64,000 bases of DNA from Undaria pinnatifida (taxonomy: Eukaryota; Sar; Phaeophyceae; Laminariales; Alariaceae): the NCBI GenBank assembly GCA_012845835.1, contig JABAKD010000020.1, positions 2,986,936 through 3,050,935 of the forward strand, given 5' to 3'. Of the stretch, positions 47,061-58,809 are shown piece by piece. Made by a program: the position numbers and the translations under genes. Within the stretch, counting starts at the first letter, position 1. Every line of letters starts with the position of its first letter. Below the pieces are notes generated by a model. That model was not told the DNA's origin. It worked only from the letters and a program-made list of their open reading frames with translations, and did no database searches.

Positions 47061-48394
47061 CGAGATACGGGTCACTCGCTGGTCGAACCCGCGGATCTAG
47101 CCTGCGAATTGGCGTATTTAAAACGTGCAGATGCCTGCCGGAGGACCCTTGTCGTGCCGGCGCCCCGCGGGCCGAACCCGCCGATCCGAACCGCGGGTCC
47201 GAAAATGATTCAAAAGTTGCCGCTTCCTGCACGAAAGCGTCTCTCGTGCCGATACTCCGATCGTATGTTATCATAGCGTCCAGAACAATCATAACAGGCA
47301 GTAACTTCTCGTACCAGGCATAAAGTACTACGCGAACCCCGTGACGGATGAAGCCATAGGTATTACTCAGGTATATATTGTCATCCATCCACGTCCATTA
47401 ATAAAAGCCAGGGCACACACTCTTGCTGTCTTGCACGGTACAACAATAACGCTTTAGTGCGACACATACATGAGGCAGTATAAGAACCCATATACGACGC
47501 ACCTACACACTAAATATCCGGTAAGAATTATCATACTAGTACGGACTATGACCAAACGCAAAGAGGCAAGAGCAGTCGTTGAAGCAGCAGCAGAAGAAGC
47601 AGCGACAGCAGCACCAGCAGCAGACCCCGAATCCTCGCGGATCGCAGCCCCTGCTGACAGATCCACCGCCCCAGTTGTGGGCTTGCTGCCTGAGGCGGCT
47701 CAGCTAGGCTGCTTGCCGGGGCCGGAGGCTGCACAGCCAGCTCGCTTGTCGGGGTGGAAGCAGAAGCCAACGGGTTAGAGCTATCGGGTCGACCCGGGGG
47801 GCTAGCGCTACGGGCACGACTAATAAGTGTGGATGTGTGTGGGTTGCGCTCTTTGTCATTTTTCGCGCGCACACCACAAAATGCTGCAAACATCAACGAT
47901 AAAAATAAAAAGAGCACGACATCCTGGGAAAAGTACGAGGGACCAAGGACCAACCAACCGACTAAGGTATATATCTGTACATGGTTTTATTTGACCATCC
48001 ACGTACACGGGTGGTAGGTCCATGGCTGGTTCACTCACGGAGACAGAAGTCACGTAATCCGGAGACCCATCGGGCTGGGAAGAGAGGTAGAGTAGAGTTT
48101 CGAAGGTGCGGCTGAGGGGCTATTCCTCCCCAGCCACGTGGTGACCCCAATCATGAGAGATTGGAGACCACATACAATTTTATTATTGTTTCTCGGGGAA
48201 CCAACCTGGTTCCGCCGCATCTCCTCAGATGCGTTACGGTTTCACAAACTACAACTAATATCCCAATCAGGCTTTGATACGAGCACAAACCAACAGGTTT
48301 GACCCGTGACTTTTCGACTTTGACCCGTGAGATACGTCACAGGTCCAATCGACCCAACCCGCATGAAACCCGCATTTCACGGGCCACTCCGAGT

Positions 48395-48600
48395 GTGGCG
48401 GGTCGGGTCGGGTCTGGTCGGCAGCTTTTCAAATCTCGCGGGTCGGGTCGGGTCGGGTCAGGAGGTTTTCAAATCTCACGGGTCGGGTCGGGTCGGGTCG
48501 GGTCAAGAAGTTTTAAAATATCGCGGGTCGGGTCGGGTCGGGTCAGGAGTTTTTCAATATATCGCGGGTCGGGTCGGGTCGGGTCAGCTGACCCGACCCG
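48395..48600 (+). repeat. (GGGTC)n right subterminal array
   Basis: The same pentamer blocks and spacers (TTTTCAAATCTCGCGGGTCG) as the left array, in the same orientation, ending in a short inverted GACCC stretch before the terminal repeat. Confidence 0.9.
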
Positions 48601-48654
48601 GCCCGACCCGGCCCGTGAGGTTTGACCTGACGCGTGAACAGCCCTGAAAAATAT

Positions 48655-49082
48655 GAAGCTGAAGCTTGAATACGGACCGCATCCCTGGTAGGAAACAGCC
48701 ACAAGCTGCCTGTTTTTTTTATGTTTCATGTACGTCAGCGGTGAGTTCGATCAATTTAAGAGTCGACACTCATCTTTGCAACCTGCGTGATACTCCGGTC
48801 GGGCGTTTTTGCTCTTTCAAGATATATAAGTCCCCTGTCTTTCATCAAGGGCGATTTCGGTCCACAACCATTCTGCGCGCTGATGATCTGTTCGTGCTCG
48901 TTCCTATGCCGACGTGCGTTTCCATTTTTTGAAAGCAAATGCCTATTTTGTACCAATTTTAGGGCGTAATGTGCACTGGTACTGGCACAACTTTCTTCTG
49001 TTTCTTCAGCGTTTCTAAGAACGTCGTCCCTGAAATTTTGCCTTGCTTCGTGCGCTATCGTACCGCGTGCGTGCTGTCTCAG
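48655..49082. other. Region expected to hold the first erlin exon(s)
   Basis: The erlin exon at 49083 starts in mid-codon, so a coding exon must lie upstream. I found no exon here or in the preceding kilobase with a hydrophobic N-terminus, a donor and the right phase (one nucleotide carried over). Confidence 0.35.
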
Positions 49083-52000
49083 TGCGCGAGGGGCATGTGG
49101 GCGTCTACTACCGAGGGGGTGCGCTAATGAATTCCGTAGCAGAACCGGGCTTCCATACACAGGTGCGGTCTGCACGCACGTATATGTAAGAATGTATTAT
49201 GCTATAATTCGTGTATAAATGAGGCAGGGTGTGGTGTCCTTCACTTGTTTCAGCATATATAAATGTATATATTTCGCTCATACGCTCTTTTGTCTTTGCA
49301 CCTGTCCTTTCTCCTTCTCCCTCCCAAGACGTAACTCAGATCCGGGGTCACCAAGCAGGCTCTTTCCCCCCCCACCCCTGCTACGGTTCGCGCCTTCGTT
49401 GTTATCACGGGAAGATTCCAGCTATTGATTCCCTCGTCGACTCGCATCGAATTGCGGCTACCCACGCTGCTAGGCGCTCTCAGCAGTAGATTCCTGTTAT
49501 TTTCTATGTTTGCGAACAAGCTCAAAAGTCCAGATTTCTGTTATTTACGAAGTGGGATCCATTGCTATGTCACCGCAAAGGTTCATTCGTCCTCTGTCAC
49601 GTGGAAACGGCGTCAGCCGTTCCTCCTGTGCTTCACTTTCGACGGATGATAAATCTTTGCGCAGCTAACACTACCACTACAACGCAATCCTGGCAACGTA
49701 CTGGCATACGGCTGTTGTTACGGGTTTGACGCATGGACTATAAATACAGTAGTATGGAAACCGAAAAAATATATATCACACACAGAACCTTGATACTCGC
49801 GCGGGTCTCATTATTTACTTACCGGACAGACATACTTTGATTGCATTCGTCGTTGCTCGAGCGAAGCGGGCGGCGTCAGCCGCCCGCGGAGTGGAGCACT
49901 TGAATTAACTACCACGCCTGTTAGAATTGGCTGTATGCATCACTTCTGACGTACTGTGCCAAATTTCAGCAGTAGTGTCAACTGCCAGTACATGACTTGT
50001 TCGAAAACCAAAATGAAAACCCATACTTGTAGCAGCTATATATGCGCAACAACTGCATCTTCCCAAAAAATGTCAATTACATAAGAACAAGCGTGAAACA
50101 ATGCTTCAGTGATCAAGGTTGATACAGAAAAATAAATAGCTACCTGGTACCCGCGGCCGACCAAGAAGAGGTGTAGTGTTATAGTGTTACTGATGTATTA
50201 CTACAAAACTAATGTTGCTCAAATAGTCTAGCAGCCTACCTCGTTTCTGGTGCCCTCCATTTATACAGAAGGCGTGTGGTGCTATGGTACATAGTACGAA
50301 ACAAGTAAATCTCGCTGTGAAAGTTGGTTCGACCCCGTCGATGCAGATGTTCTTCCTAGCGATCCAGATGATGATGGCGCAGCGATCCCAGGAACGAAAA
50401 GGTTCGTTTCAGTCCCAAACGACGATGATGTCCAGCGATCCGAGGACAGGTTGTTCAAGCAGTCCTAACAATGAAAGTGATGTTCAGCTACTTCAGCAAC
50501 CCGAAACGATAGATGATGTCAAGCGATCTCAGAAACGATGTTCCCGCAAGCCCACACGGTCGATGATGATGCGGCGATCCCAGAGAACGTCTCCCCCGGC
50601 AATCCCAGTAGATAGATGGGGCCCGATTCCGAAAGACACCTCTCGGTCGACCCCACTTTGCTGTTGTTCTGGCGACTCTGAAGCTCCGACAGATCCAGCG
50701 AACAGTGCTGTAACGATTTCGGAAGGGGTCACTTCCGGCAACCTCAAGCGCTTTTTGCGGTGATCCAGTAGAACCGTTGTATCGCCTAACCGTTTAAGTC
50801 ATCAGGCTTCCACTTGTATCGGCGACAAGGTGGTACCTGTAGATAGTTGTATTGCTTTCTGTCGCGTGTGGTTTCATGAACCAAGTTTCGTGGCGCTCGT
50901 CCAAGTCGGGCGCCAAGGGTGAAAAATTTGCACGAGCTCAAACTTAGAGCCCCCCTGTGCAGTCGGGTGCCAAGCGTGAAGAAGATTCACGAGCGACAAA
51001 TCGGAGCCCCCGGTCGAAGTCGGTTGAAGAAGCAGGCCGTCTTGCCACCGCGTGGCTGCCGTTCGTTCTCGTTGGCGTCTCCCATGTTCAGCAGTACGAG
51101 AAGTTCCTCCGGCACATGTCGCACCTGTGCTCACTCCAGCAAGGAGACAATGATAGTATTGTCGAACCAGCCCATCACCCGGTCACGTACCCAAAAAAAA
51201 CAGTCGAACCAGACCCTGACGCACTACCACGCGCAAGGAGGAGGAATCAGTCGAACCCGACCCTCTTGATGTAGTCGGCAAAAGCGGCCAAACCAGACGC
51301 GACCAGCCACGTACGTACTCAAAACCAGCTGAATCAACCCTCGGCGACACGTACTCGAAACCTATGTTTCGCATAATCACAAATGTGCTGTGGTATGGTG
51401 CGGCGTCGTAGGCGTTGTTGTTGGTATTGTTGCTGGTGACGTTCTGTATTTCTTCGCAAAGCACGTCGAGGATATACGATGTTGTAATCGTACACAGCAG
51501 TATTCCTTGTCGTTGCAGCGCGGCAGCTCCAGAAGGCGACCCGTGGCATTTGTTTAGCGTCTCTCGCAGCAGTCGTAGCTCCCAGATGGCGATGAGTGTA
51601 GCAGCTCCGCAGAGGGGATTAGTTTATTCTTCAGCAGCAGCTCTAGATGATGAGGATGGCGATCAGTCCTGGCAGCTCAGTTCGGCAGAAGCAGCAGGTG
51701 GAGGTCCTTAGGCCTATTCGTACTAGAGACGCACCCGCAGTTCTGCCACCCTGCTGTAGGACTTGCGTAAATCGAGGCTCATAACCTATTCGCGACATAC
51801 CGCATGTATATGGCGTGAAAGGCCTGTTGGGGTACTTTCAGACAGTCTTCCAGGTATCAAATGGCAAGAAGTTTCAGTCGGGGATCAGGCTATCAGTTGC
51901 ATGAGCTGCTAGCTCCGCAGAGCTGGTGGAAGAGAAGGCCCTCCAAAGCCAGTTTTGTTGATTGTCGGCGGTCGAAGAGGAGACGATGGGTAGACGAGAA

Positions 52001-55000
52001 GACACAGTAGGAAGGAAGTGCGCGAGTCATGGTCGATCGATTGCAGGTCAAGACCCCTAAAATGCGGTATGGTACCCTATGCGCATAAGCTTTTCAAATG
52101 CAAGCTCGGATAATCTCAACCGGGTTTTCGTGGCAACACCGCACTCTGTGAAACCGTTCGTATGAAACCGTCAAGATCGGGTCCCATATTTTGATAGTAT
52201 TGCTCCTCGTGGAAGTGCTCATGTCAATGCTTTGCTCTAAGAACTACCAGATGTATCCTTAGATGATTATGGCTGTGCCCCCAGACAACCGATAGGCTGT
52301 TTAGTGCTCGTAGCAACATAGCTATATTCTATACTGCTCGCTCGCGTTTGTGTATTATTCGCGCGAAACCGTTTTCTCCACCCATCGAGTGATTGTGTGA
52401 CGTACTTATCTTCCCGTGTGTCTGCCTTTTCTCTTCCTCATGTCCCTTCTGTTACTTGTTTTACAAAAAATAATAGATACCGTTACTAACTAGCATGGCC
52501 GAGGTGCAAGTCACCGTCCAGACGGACGCGGTGAAAGACATTCCTTGCGGAACAAGCGGCGGCGTTATGGTTGACTTCGGTATGTGAGCGGCATTCCAAA
52601 CGATAATTGTTGATGTTGTTTTTGTTGTGGTTGTTGTTGTTGTTTTTGTTGTGGTTGTTGTTGGTGGTGGTGGTGGTGGTGGTGGTGGTGATGGTGGTGG
52701 TGGTGGTGGTGGTGGTGGTGGTGGTGGTGGTGGTGGTGGTGTTGGTGTTGGTGTTGGCGTTGGTGTTGGCGTTGGTGCTGGTGTTGGTGTTGCTGCTGTT
52801 GCTGTCGCTGTTGTTGTCGTCGTCGTTGTTGTCGTCGTCGTTGTTGTCGTTGCTGTCTTTGTTGATGTTTTTGATGTCGTTTGTTGCTGTTGTCATTGTT
52901 GTTGCTGTCGTTGCTGTTGTGTTGATGTTGCTGTTTTAAAAATATCATCTATGGCCACAAGACAGGCCCAGACAACATACTTGCGGTGCGTATGGGTACG
53001 ATTCGATACGTTTATGTTCAGGAGCTACGGGCTGTTGTGTGTCACGCGAAGCCCACCAAAGTATAACATGGGGTTCGCAAAACAATCAGGTGCTCGTTTC
53101 ACGCATGGTTGCAAAGGCCATCGCACCGTACGCGCCATCACACGACTACCAATATCGATCGCTCGTACGGCCAACAGGATGGAGGGTAAGAAGACGCCCC
53201 ACCGGCTGACCATGTGCTCCGCTACTGCTGTACGAGTAGGCTGGCCTGTTATTTCTGGTCTGCCGCTACACTCGTTGCCCTATACAACTCGCGAAAGCAT
53301 GTCGCTCAGGTCTAGGGTTTTATTTTATTTTTCCGGGATTAGAACTAGAGCTGTACAAAACTGTACTACAGCAATATGGCTCTATGTTGTGCGCTAATCG
53401 TGCTCAGCGATTAGATGTGATCTCGTTGTCCTCGGGGGAAACTCTTGGTCGATTTACGGGAAGCAAGTGATATTGCATATCGTACCGAACGCTTTTTGCC
53501 CCCCACCCCAGAGCATGTTCGTATATTTTGTGCTGATACTGAACGGAATAAATCGACTTATTACATCGCACATCGAAATCGCGTTTGTGGATTTGATTTA
53601 TCGCTTATCGATGACGAACTCTATTCTGGTTCGTTATCCATCACCCAATTACAGCCAAGGTGGAGGTCGTCAACCGTCTCCGCAAGTCGCATGTGCTGGA
53701 TACCATCCGCAACTACACCATTAACTACGACACCACCTGGATCTTCGACAAGATACAGTGAGTGCCGCAACCCGAGATAGACTGACTGGCAGGTAGGCTG
53801 CTACGTAGACAGGTGGGCGTCGCGCGCTTTGGCTGAACAATTAAACCCGGGTCAAACTAAGAGCCCGGGTGAGGAAAAAGGCCCACAAAAAAACGAAGCG
53901 GTACTGCTGTGCCAAACATAGTATACATGTATCGGCATGCCTTTCTCCCACTTGGAGCGTGTGAGCCACAGGTAGCACAAGCCGTCATTTTTCTCTTCTC
54001 CAGCGACTGGTTTATTTGTCGTACCCTACCTCGTATGCTAAAACCACAGCAGTGTACAATGTCTACCTCACCGGTCGATCACTAACTCCGCTTGTTTGCC
54101 CCCCTCCCCCCATCCGACGGACTACGGCCATATGCATGATATGATGATAACACCCCCCCCCGCTAGCCACGAGATCAACCAGTTCTGCAGCAAGCACACC
54201 TTGCACGAGGTCTACATTTCTCTGTTCGACACGCTGGACGAGCACCTAAAGGAAGCGCTGCAGATCGACTGCGATGTTTGGGCCCCAGGTGCGTCGTTCG
54301 CCCTGTGGGTGAAAAACGAAAATACAGCGAGTGTTTGATGGTCCTGTTTTGTGCCGTGCCTCCTAGGTATCTGAATGACAGTAACTACCATCTGTTTTTC
54401 TCCGGGAGTATCATCTTCGCGATTTTTTGCCTGCCGTTCGCCGTGCGTTCTTTCCGGTAAGCAAATATGCTACCAGGTATTTAACACAAGACCGTTCTTT
54501 TCGGGCGCGTCAAAGCCTACTTTTCCTGAATATGATGAGTTTGGTGTAAGAGCGGTAGGGCTGTGGGTCGGCGCGACTTAAGTTGCTCACTAGTTATTAG
54601 TCGGACTCATCTTAATAGTCAGTCGTGAAATGGAGGTGCCGATTTTCTGACTTATTGGGTTTCAAGTGTGTAAGAAGGCGTCTTCAATGCAGGATGCAGC
54701 TTTTTCACGTGGATTGCTCCGGGCTGCGGATACCCTCACATGCCCGTTGACACTGCAACGCGCGGCGGGAGATCCACACGCACGCCCACGCATACGTGGC
54801 GGAACGATATGTAGAGCTGACGTTCATCCGGTGACTCGTCTAAGTCTACGTATTGTAGCTCTGGGTCCGTGGAGCAGGTTGCCCGTTTAATGTTTTATCA
54901 TACTGTACTGTATGTCTTTTGCTTTTTTGCCAAAACTGTTATGCTGTATGATATGATAGATGGTTTACGACTTGCGTTCAATTATTAAGCGAACAACATC

Positions 55001-58000
55001 CCGGAGGGATCTAAGACCTTTATCTTTGGGGGTAATTTAAGCACCGCTAGCTTCGCGATAATTTCGCTGTTTCACTCGTATCCCCATCAGGTGATATTGC
55101 GACTGAAACAGTCATGGCCCTCTAGTTCTGGGCAGAACTACTTGTTACTTTTCTTGGAGCTTGTACTTTTCATGTGTAAACTGAAGCCTTCTTTTTTATG
55201 TTGAAATTTATATTAATCTACTGTAGGTCATATTTCGTGCGCTTTTCTTGTGAAAGCCAAACAAAGTAATTTTCGCCTCTGGCGGCGCCTTCAGCGGACT
55301 CCTCCGGAGGCGCCTCCGGCGGGCCCTCCGAGGGCGCCTCCAGCGGGGCCATCTCGGCGGAGTTTTTTTTTTTGCTCACTTCGCTTCGCTGAATAGCGAC
55401 TACCATGTCATCAGTTGCGAAATGCAGCCGATTGCAGCTCTAAAGAGCGGTCAACCAGGGGCTCAAACCGCGGTCTCCTAGTATTGTAGTGTAGGAGCGA
55501 GGTCAACCAAAGGGTCAAACCTCGGTCTCCTATTAATAGTATATTTGCTGCAAAGCACGGTGTCGTCACTGGTGTGCTGGTAGGCTCGGCGGAAGAGAAT
55601 CGCGTTGTGTGGCGCGGAGGAGCGACGATTTTTGTTTTGGAACATGAGGCGATCGGTAGTAGATGTAGTTTGGCGATTGCAAACCCAAGGCGTTTATCCT
55701 CGCCCGTTCGGTCCGACGAATCCGAATCGAGCCCGCATCCCCTGTGTGCGTTGCGCTGAGCGCGCTGCAGCAGCCGACATGACTTCCTCCTGTGAGCAGC
55801 CGCGATCGGCGCGAATCCGCTCTCTCCCAGCAGTGCCTCTCGCAAACGGCTGTACGTGATGGTGCAAGTATCAACTTGAGGGCGGCGGTTGATAATCCCA
55901 ACAAACTGACCAGAGCACCCTCCTTAGCCTTGCCGTGAATGTTCGGGATACTACGACCACTGAGCTATTAGTGGGGGCTGACTGTTATTTGTTCAGAGGC
56001 TACGGTGTATCCCTGAAAGTGGACAGCTCATCTCACTTATCCCTCCCCTCCTTCGCTGCTCTGTTCCGGCGTGCGGCTGTCGCCTACCCACCCACCCGCC
56101 GTTCACCTACGTGTGTCCAGGCATTGAGATCATTTCTGTCCGAGTCACCAAGCCGAGAATTCCGCCTCAAATCCGCCAAAACTTTGAAAAGGTGCGACGT
56201 TCCGCGTGGCATGAAAGCCCACAATGCGGTCTGGAATTTATGGATAGATGGGGCAATACACGCAGCGGTAATGGGCCGTTGTCTACACGAGCGGGGTTCT
56301 TGCAGCGATGTTTTGATCAGCTTCGGAACCCGCCGCTGCTGCTGTGTTTATAGCCGCGTGCGTGCAGTGTCCGCGTTCACTCCCTGTACCTTCTACGCTC
56401 GCCATGGCCGGGTTGAAGAAGCAAGTACACACTCTTTACGAGCGAAGAGGACTCCGTTGATTTGCCCCTTTTCGTCATGAAGTTTGAATTTCTGTTTAGA
56501 CGCGCCACAAAGGTTGGAGCACCAGTTCGCCGGTTAATATATACTTGGACGTGTCTGGTGTGTAGTATATGCGTGTACTTCGAATGCTCGGCCACAGATT
56601 GAGCTCCGTTGTTTTCCTTTTTAAGAGTACACACGTATAGATATATCATGTTTTTGTTTAAACGCACCACAAAGAGTGGAGCATCCCTACGGCTGTCAAC
56701 ATATGCTCTTGACGATTGGCCATGTCGTGCACTGTCAAATGTTACTTAGACAGACGCGCTCGACCCATTTTGGGCCGTTCAGTCGTGGTCCCCCAATAGT
56801 GCGGTTACATTCGCTTATCACGACCTCGTTATGCAGAGTTCCACACAACCCTTATCCCGGGGTATTTCGGGGTCCCACTTTGGTGCGGTCAGCCGCCGTC
56901 CTCTCATGAAACTGACCTGACCGCGCCTCCCTGTTCGCGCCGATTTGTTTTGGCGGGTAAGATGGAAGCGGAAAAAACGAAGCTGCTGATCGCGACGGAA
57001 GCTCAGAGAGTGGTCGAGAAGGAGGCGGAAACGGAAAGAAAAAAGTCGACGATCGAGGCTCAGATGCTCTCCGACGTCTCCAGGATCAACATGGACAAGG
57101 TCCGGCTTAATCTTTTTGACTTGATTTTAGTATAGCGACCGAAACGTGGCCAGGTTCAGGGTTAACTATTTCGACTTGACTTGAGTGTCACTAAGATATG
57201 CGAAAACAAATGATGAAATATCAGAGAATCTAGACAATGAAATATGCAAGCGTAAAACATTGTAACTAACAACCAAAAGCTACGAATACTAGTTATACCT
57301 CCCTGTTCGACTGGCCCCAACCCCTCCAGCCTCGTTATCATTTCCCGTGCCTGGATTAATGCCTCGTTGTCATTCCCCGCGGCTGTGTAATGCCTCGTTG
57401 CCATTTGTCGTGGTTATCAAATGTATGATGCCTCTCGTTGCTGACCCTTTCTGTACACAGGAACTCGCCGAGAAGGACGTGCGCAAGCGAATAGGCGCCA
57501 TCGAGGACGAGATACACCTGGGGCGCGAGAAAGCGTTTGCGGACGCCGTGTACTACGCTCGCATTAAGGAGGCGGAGTCGAACGACCGGCTACTGACGGA
57601 CAACTTCCTCGAGTACACCAGGATTCTTAGGCAAGTTGTTAGCAGAGGCTTCCATTTTATTTTTTTCCTCTTGACCGCGAAACACGAGGGTTTTGGGGAA
57701 GCCGCCTGCCGAACCCTCCTTTCTTTTGGTTTCTCCTTTTCGCCATGAATATGAGCGTTCTTAGGGGTGTCGCTGTCGAAGCTTCCTTTTAGTTTTCTCT
57801 CTTGTACCACCCCCCTTGGCACGCTACACATTCACCGTGCCTGTACAAGTTAAGTTTGCGGTATAGACCCACAATTCCGTTTTGCCGCTTTTTCGCCCGC
57901 TGTTTTGTACATACCCGGCTGGTGTTTGCGTCGCGCTGACAGTGTCTAGCTGCACGGAGGATGCTGTTTTTTTTTTCTTGTCCCTCGAACCGATCTACCG

Positions 58001-58809
58001 TACCATACCGTACCATGCCGAACCGTGCACTAGCGTATAGTATTGTACCATACCGTATAGTTCTATATAGTACAGTGCAGTACCGTACCGTACCGTGCCG
58101 TACAGTACAGTACCGCACCGTACCACACCGTACCACTTTTGTCGGTGACGCCGCTGATTGCGGCGGTTGTGAGGCTAGTGCGGTGCATTGCGTGTGGTGT
58201 TTCCATACCCGAGATATCTGGACGTGCCGTTGCCGACATGGAGAAGAGGAGGACCATTGTCATTTGCCGCGCCCTTCGCAGCTTCAAGCTTGCGACATGC
58301 TCAACGACACAGAACACCCCTCAGTGACCCGGGCTAACTACCGTGTGTGTTGTCTTCACACGAAACCGCTCGCTTTATCGAACAACGTCCAGCATCCATC
58401 CCGCCTAGTGTCTATACTGATCGTTCATCCTATATAGAGGGATAAAAGCTTTGTGTTCACAAGCCACAAAGTACAAGACAGAGAAAAGTATGCATAAAAA
58501 AAAAAGCGAGAGCACGTTACGAATGGAACGAATGAAACGCCGAACGTACTGGATGCGATAGAGCACAGCAAAAAACAACCCCAACGAGAGAAGTAAGATT
58601 TAAGTTAAAATCATTCCAAACGCGGACACCGCATGTAGGTTATGTCATTATTTGCCACTACCCCCGGTCATGTTATGCCCTCCCTGCGTGTGCCCATCTT
58701 ATTTTCTTTGTTTCTCCTCGCACCGTGCTGCAGCATGGGCAACACTTCCAAGGTGTACTTCGGAGAGAAATTGCCAGGAGTTTTCGTGGACAGTGGGGCG
58801 GGCGGCTAG
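49083..58809 (+). CDS. Erlin-type SPFH/prohibitin protein of the ER (5' exon missing)
   Basis: Eight exons: 49083-49162, 52477-52579, 53655-53757, 54167-54288, 56121-56191, 56962-57099, 57461-57630 and 58734-58809; phases agree and give 287 aa. Animal erlins are ER-membrane SPFH proteins that form ring complexes and assist ERAD of IP3 receptors; the role here is inferred. Family marks in order: [109 protein letters not shown] (coiled coil), GREKAFADA and [16 protein letters not shown] just before the stop. The N-terminal membrane segment is on an exon I did not find. The C-terminus stops about 10 residues after VYFG, shorter than in animals. The last intron (57631-58733) uses a GC donor, CTTAG|GCAAGT; joining gives RILSMGNTSK. 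Intron 2 begins with a GT-rich array. Confidence 0.92.
49845..49905 (+). repeat. Family D terminal block
   Basis: GCTCGAGCGAAGCGGGCGGC then GTCAGCCGCCCGCGGAGTGG matches the last 55 bp of the family D copy at 42595-42750. In erlin intron. Confidence 0.55.
50320..50640 (+). repeat. Degenerate GCGATCCCAG / GATGATG repeat
   Basis: The motif GATGATG followed by a GCGATCYSAG core recurs about every 50-60 bp (near 50368, 50425, 50513 and 50565). The 159-codon frame across it is Ser/Gln/Arg-rich and looks repeat-driven. In erlin intron 49163-52476. Confidence 0.45.
50898..51030 (+). repeat. Tandem repeat, about 58-bp unit
   Basis: Two units and a partial third of AAGTCGGGCGCCAAGGGTGA, CACGAGCTCAAACTTAGAGC and CCCCC. 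In erlin intron. Confidence 0.7.
52607..52935 (+). repeat. (GTT/GGT/GTC)n array in erlin intron
   Basis: About 329 bp of G+T triplets on the sense strand, with a pure GGT core (about 52663-52740). It starts 27 nt after the donor GT at 52580. Long poly-Val, poly-Gly and poly-His frames across it are artefacts. Confidence 0.95.
55270..55365 (-). repeat. Degenerate GCGCCTCCGGCGG repeat
   Basis: GCGGCGCCTTCAGCGG, GGAGGCGCCTCCGGCGGG and GAGGGCGCCTCCAGCGGGG follow one another at about 24-bp spacing. Read on the minus strand it gives a short [17 protein letters not shown] frame (55406-55218). In an erlin intron and antisense to it, so not called as a gene. Confidence 0.45.
56493..56682 (+). repeat. 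Short direct repeat pair
   Basis: GTTTAGACGCGCCACAAAGG (56493) and GTTTAAACGCACCACAAAGA (56655), each followed by a TGGAGCA motif. In erlin intron 56192-56961. Confidence 0.6.
57996..58136 (+). repeat. (TACCG)n pentanucleotide array, degenerate
   Basis: TACCG and TACCA units with TACAG and TATAG variants, about 140 bp, in the GC-AG intron of the erlin gene about 365 nt from its donor. Confidence 0.85.

Larger units (their letters stand above)
46795..48646. mobile_element. hAT-like non-autonomous DNA transposon, element 1, with exact 8-bp TSD
   Basis: The ends are inverted: CAGGGCTGTTTACGGGTCA at 46795 and, reversed, CAGGGCTGTTCACGCGTCA from 48646. Both are flanked by the identical octamer AAAAATAT (46787-46794 and 48647-48654). 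An 8-bp duplication and CAGGG-type ends are hAT hallmarks. The 1852-bp body has GGGTC arrays near both ends and no transposase. A Pro/Ser/Ala-rich minus-strand frame (about 47910-47546) and a plus-strand frame (47470-47778) overlap in the middle, neither recognised. Confidence 0.85.

Noticed and set aside
52486-53397. Poly-Val/Gly and poly-His/Gln frames up to 256 codons
   Set aside because: Triplet-array artefacts in an erlin intron.
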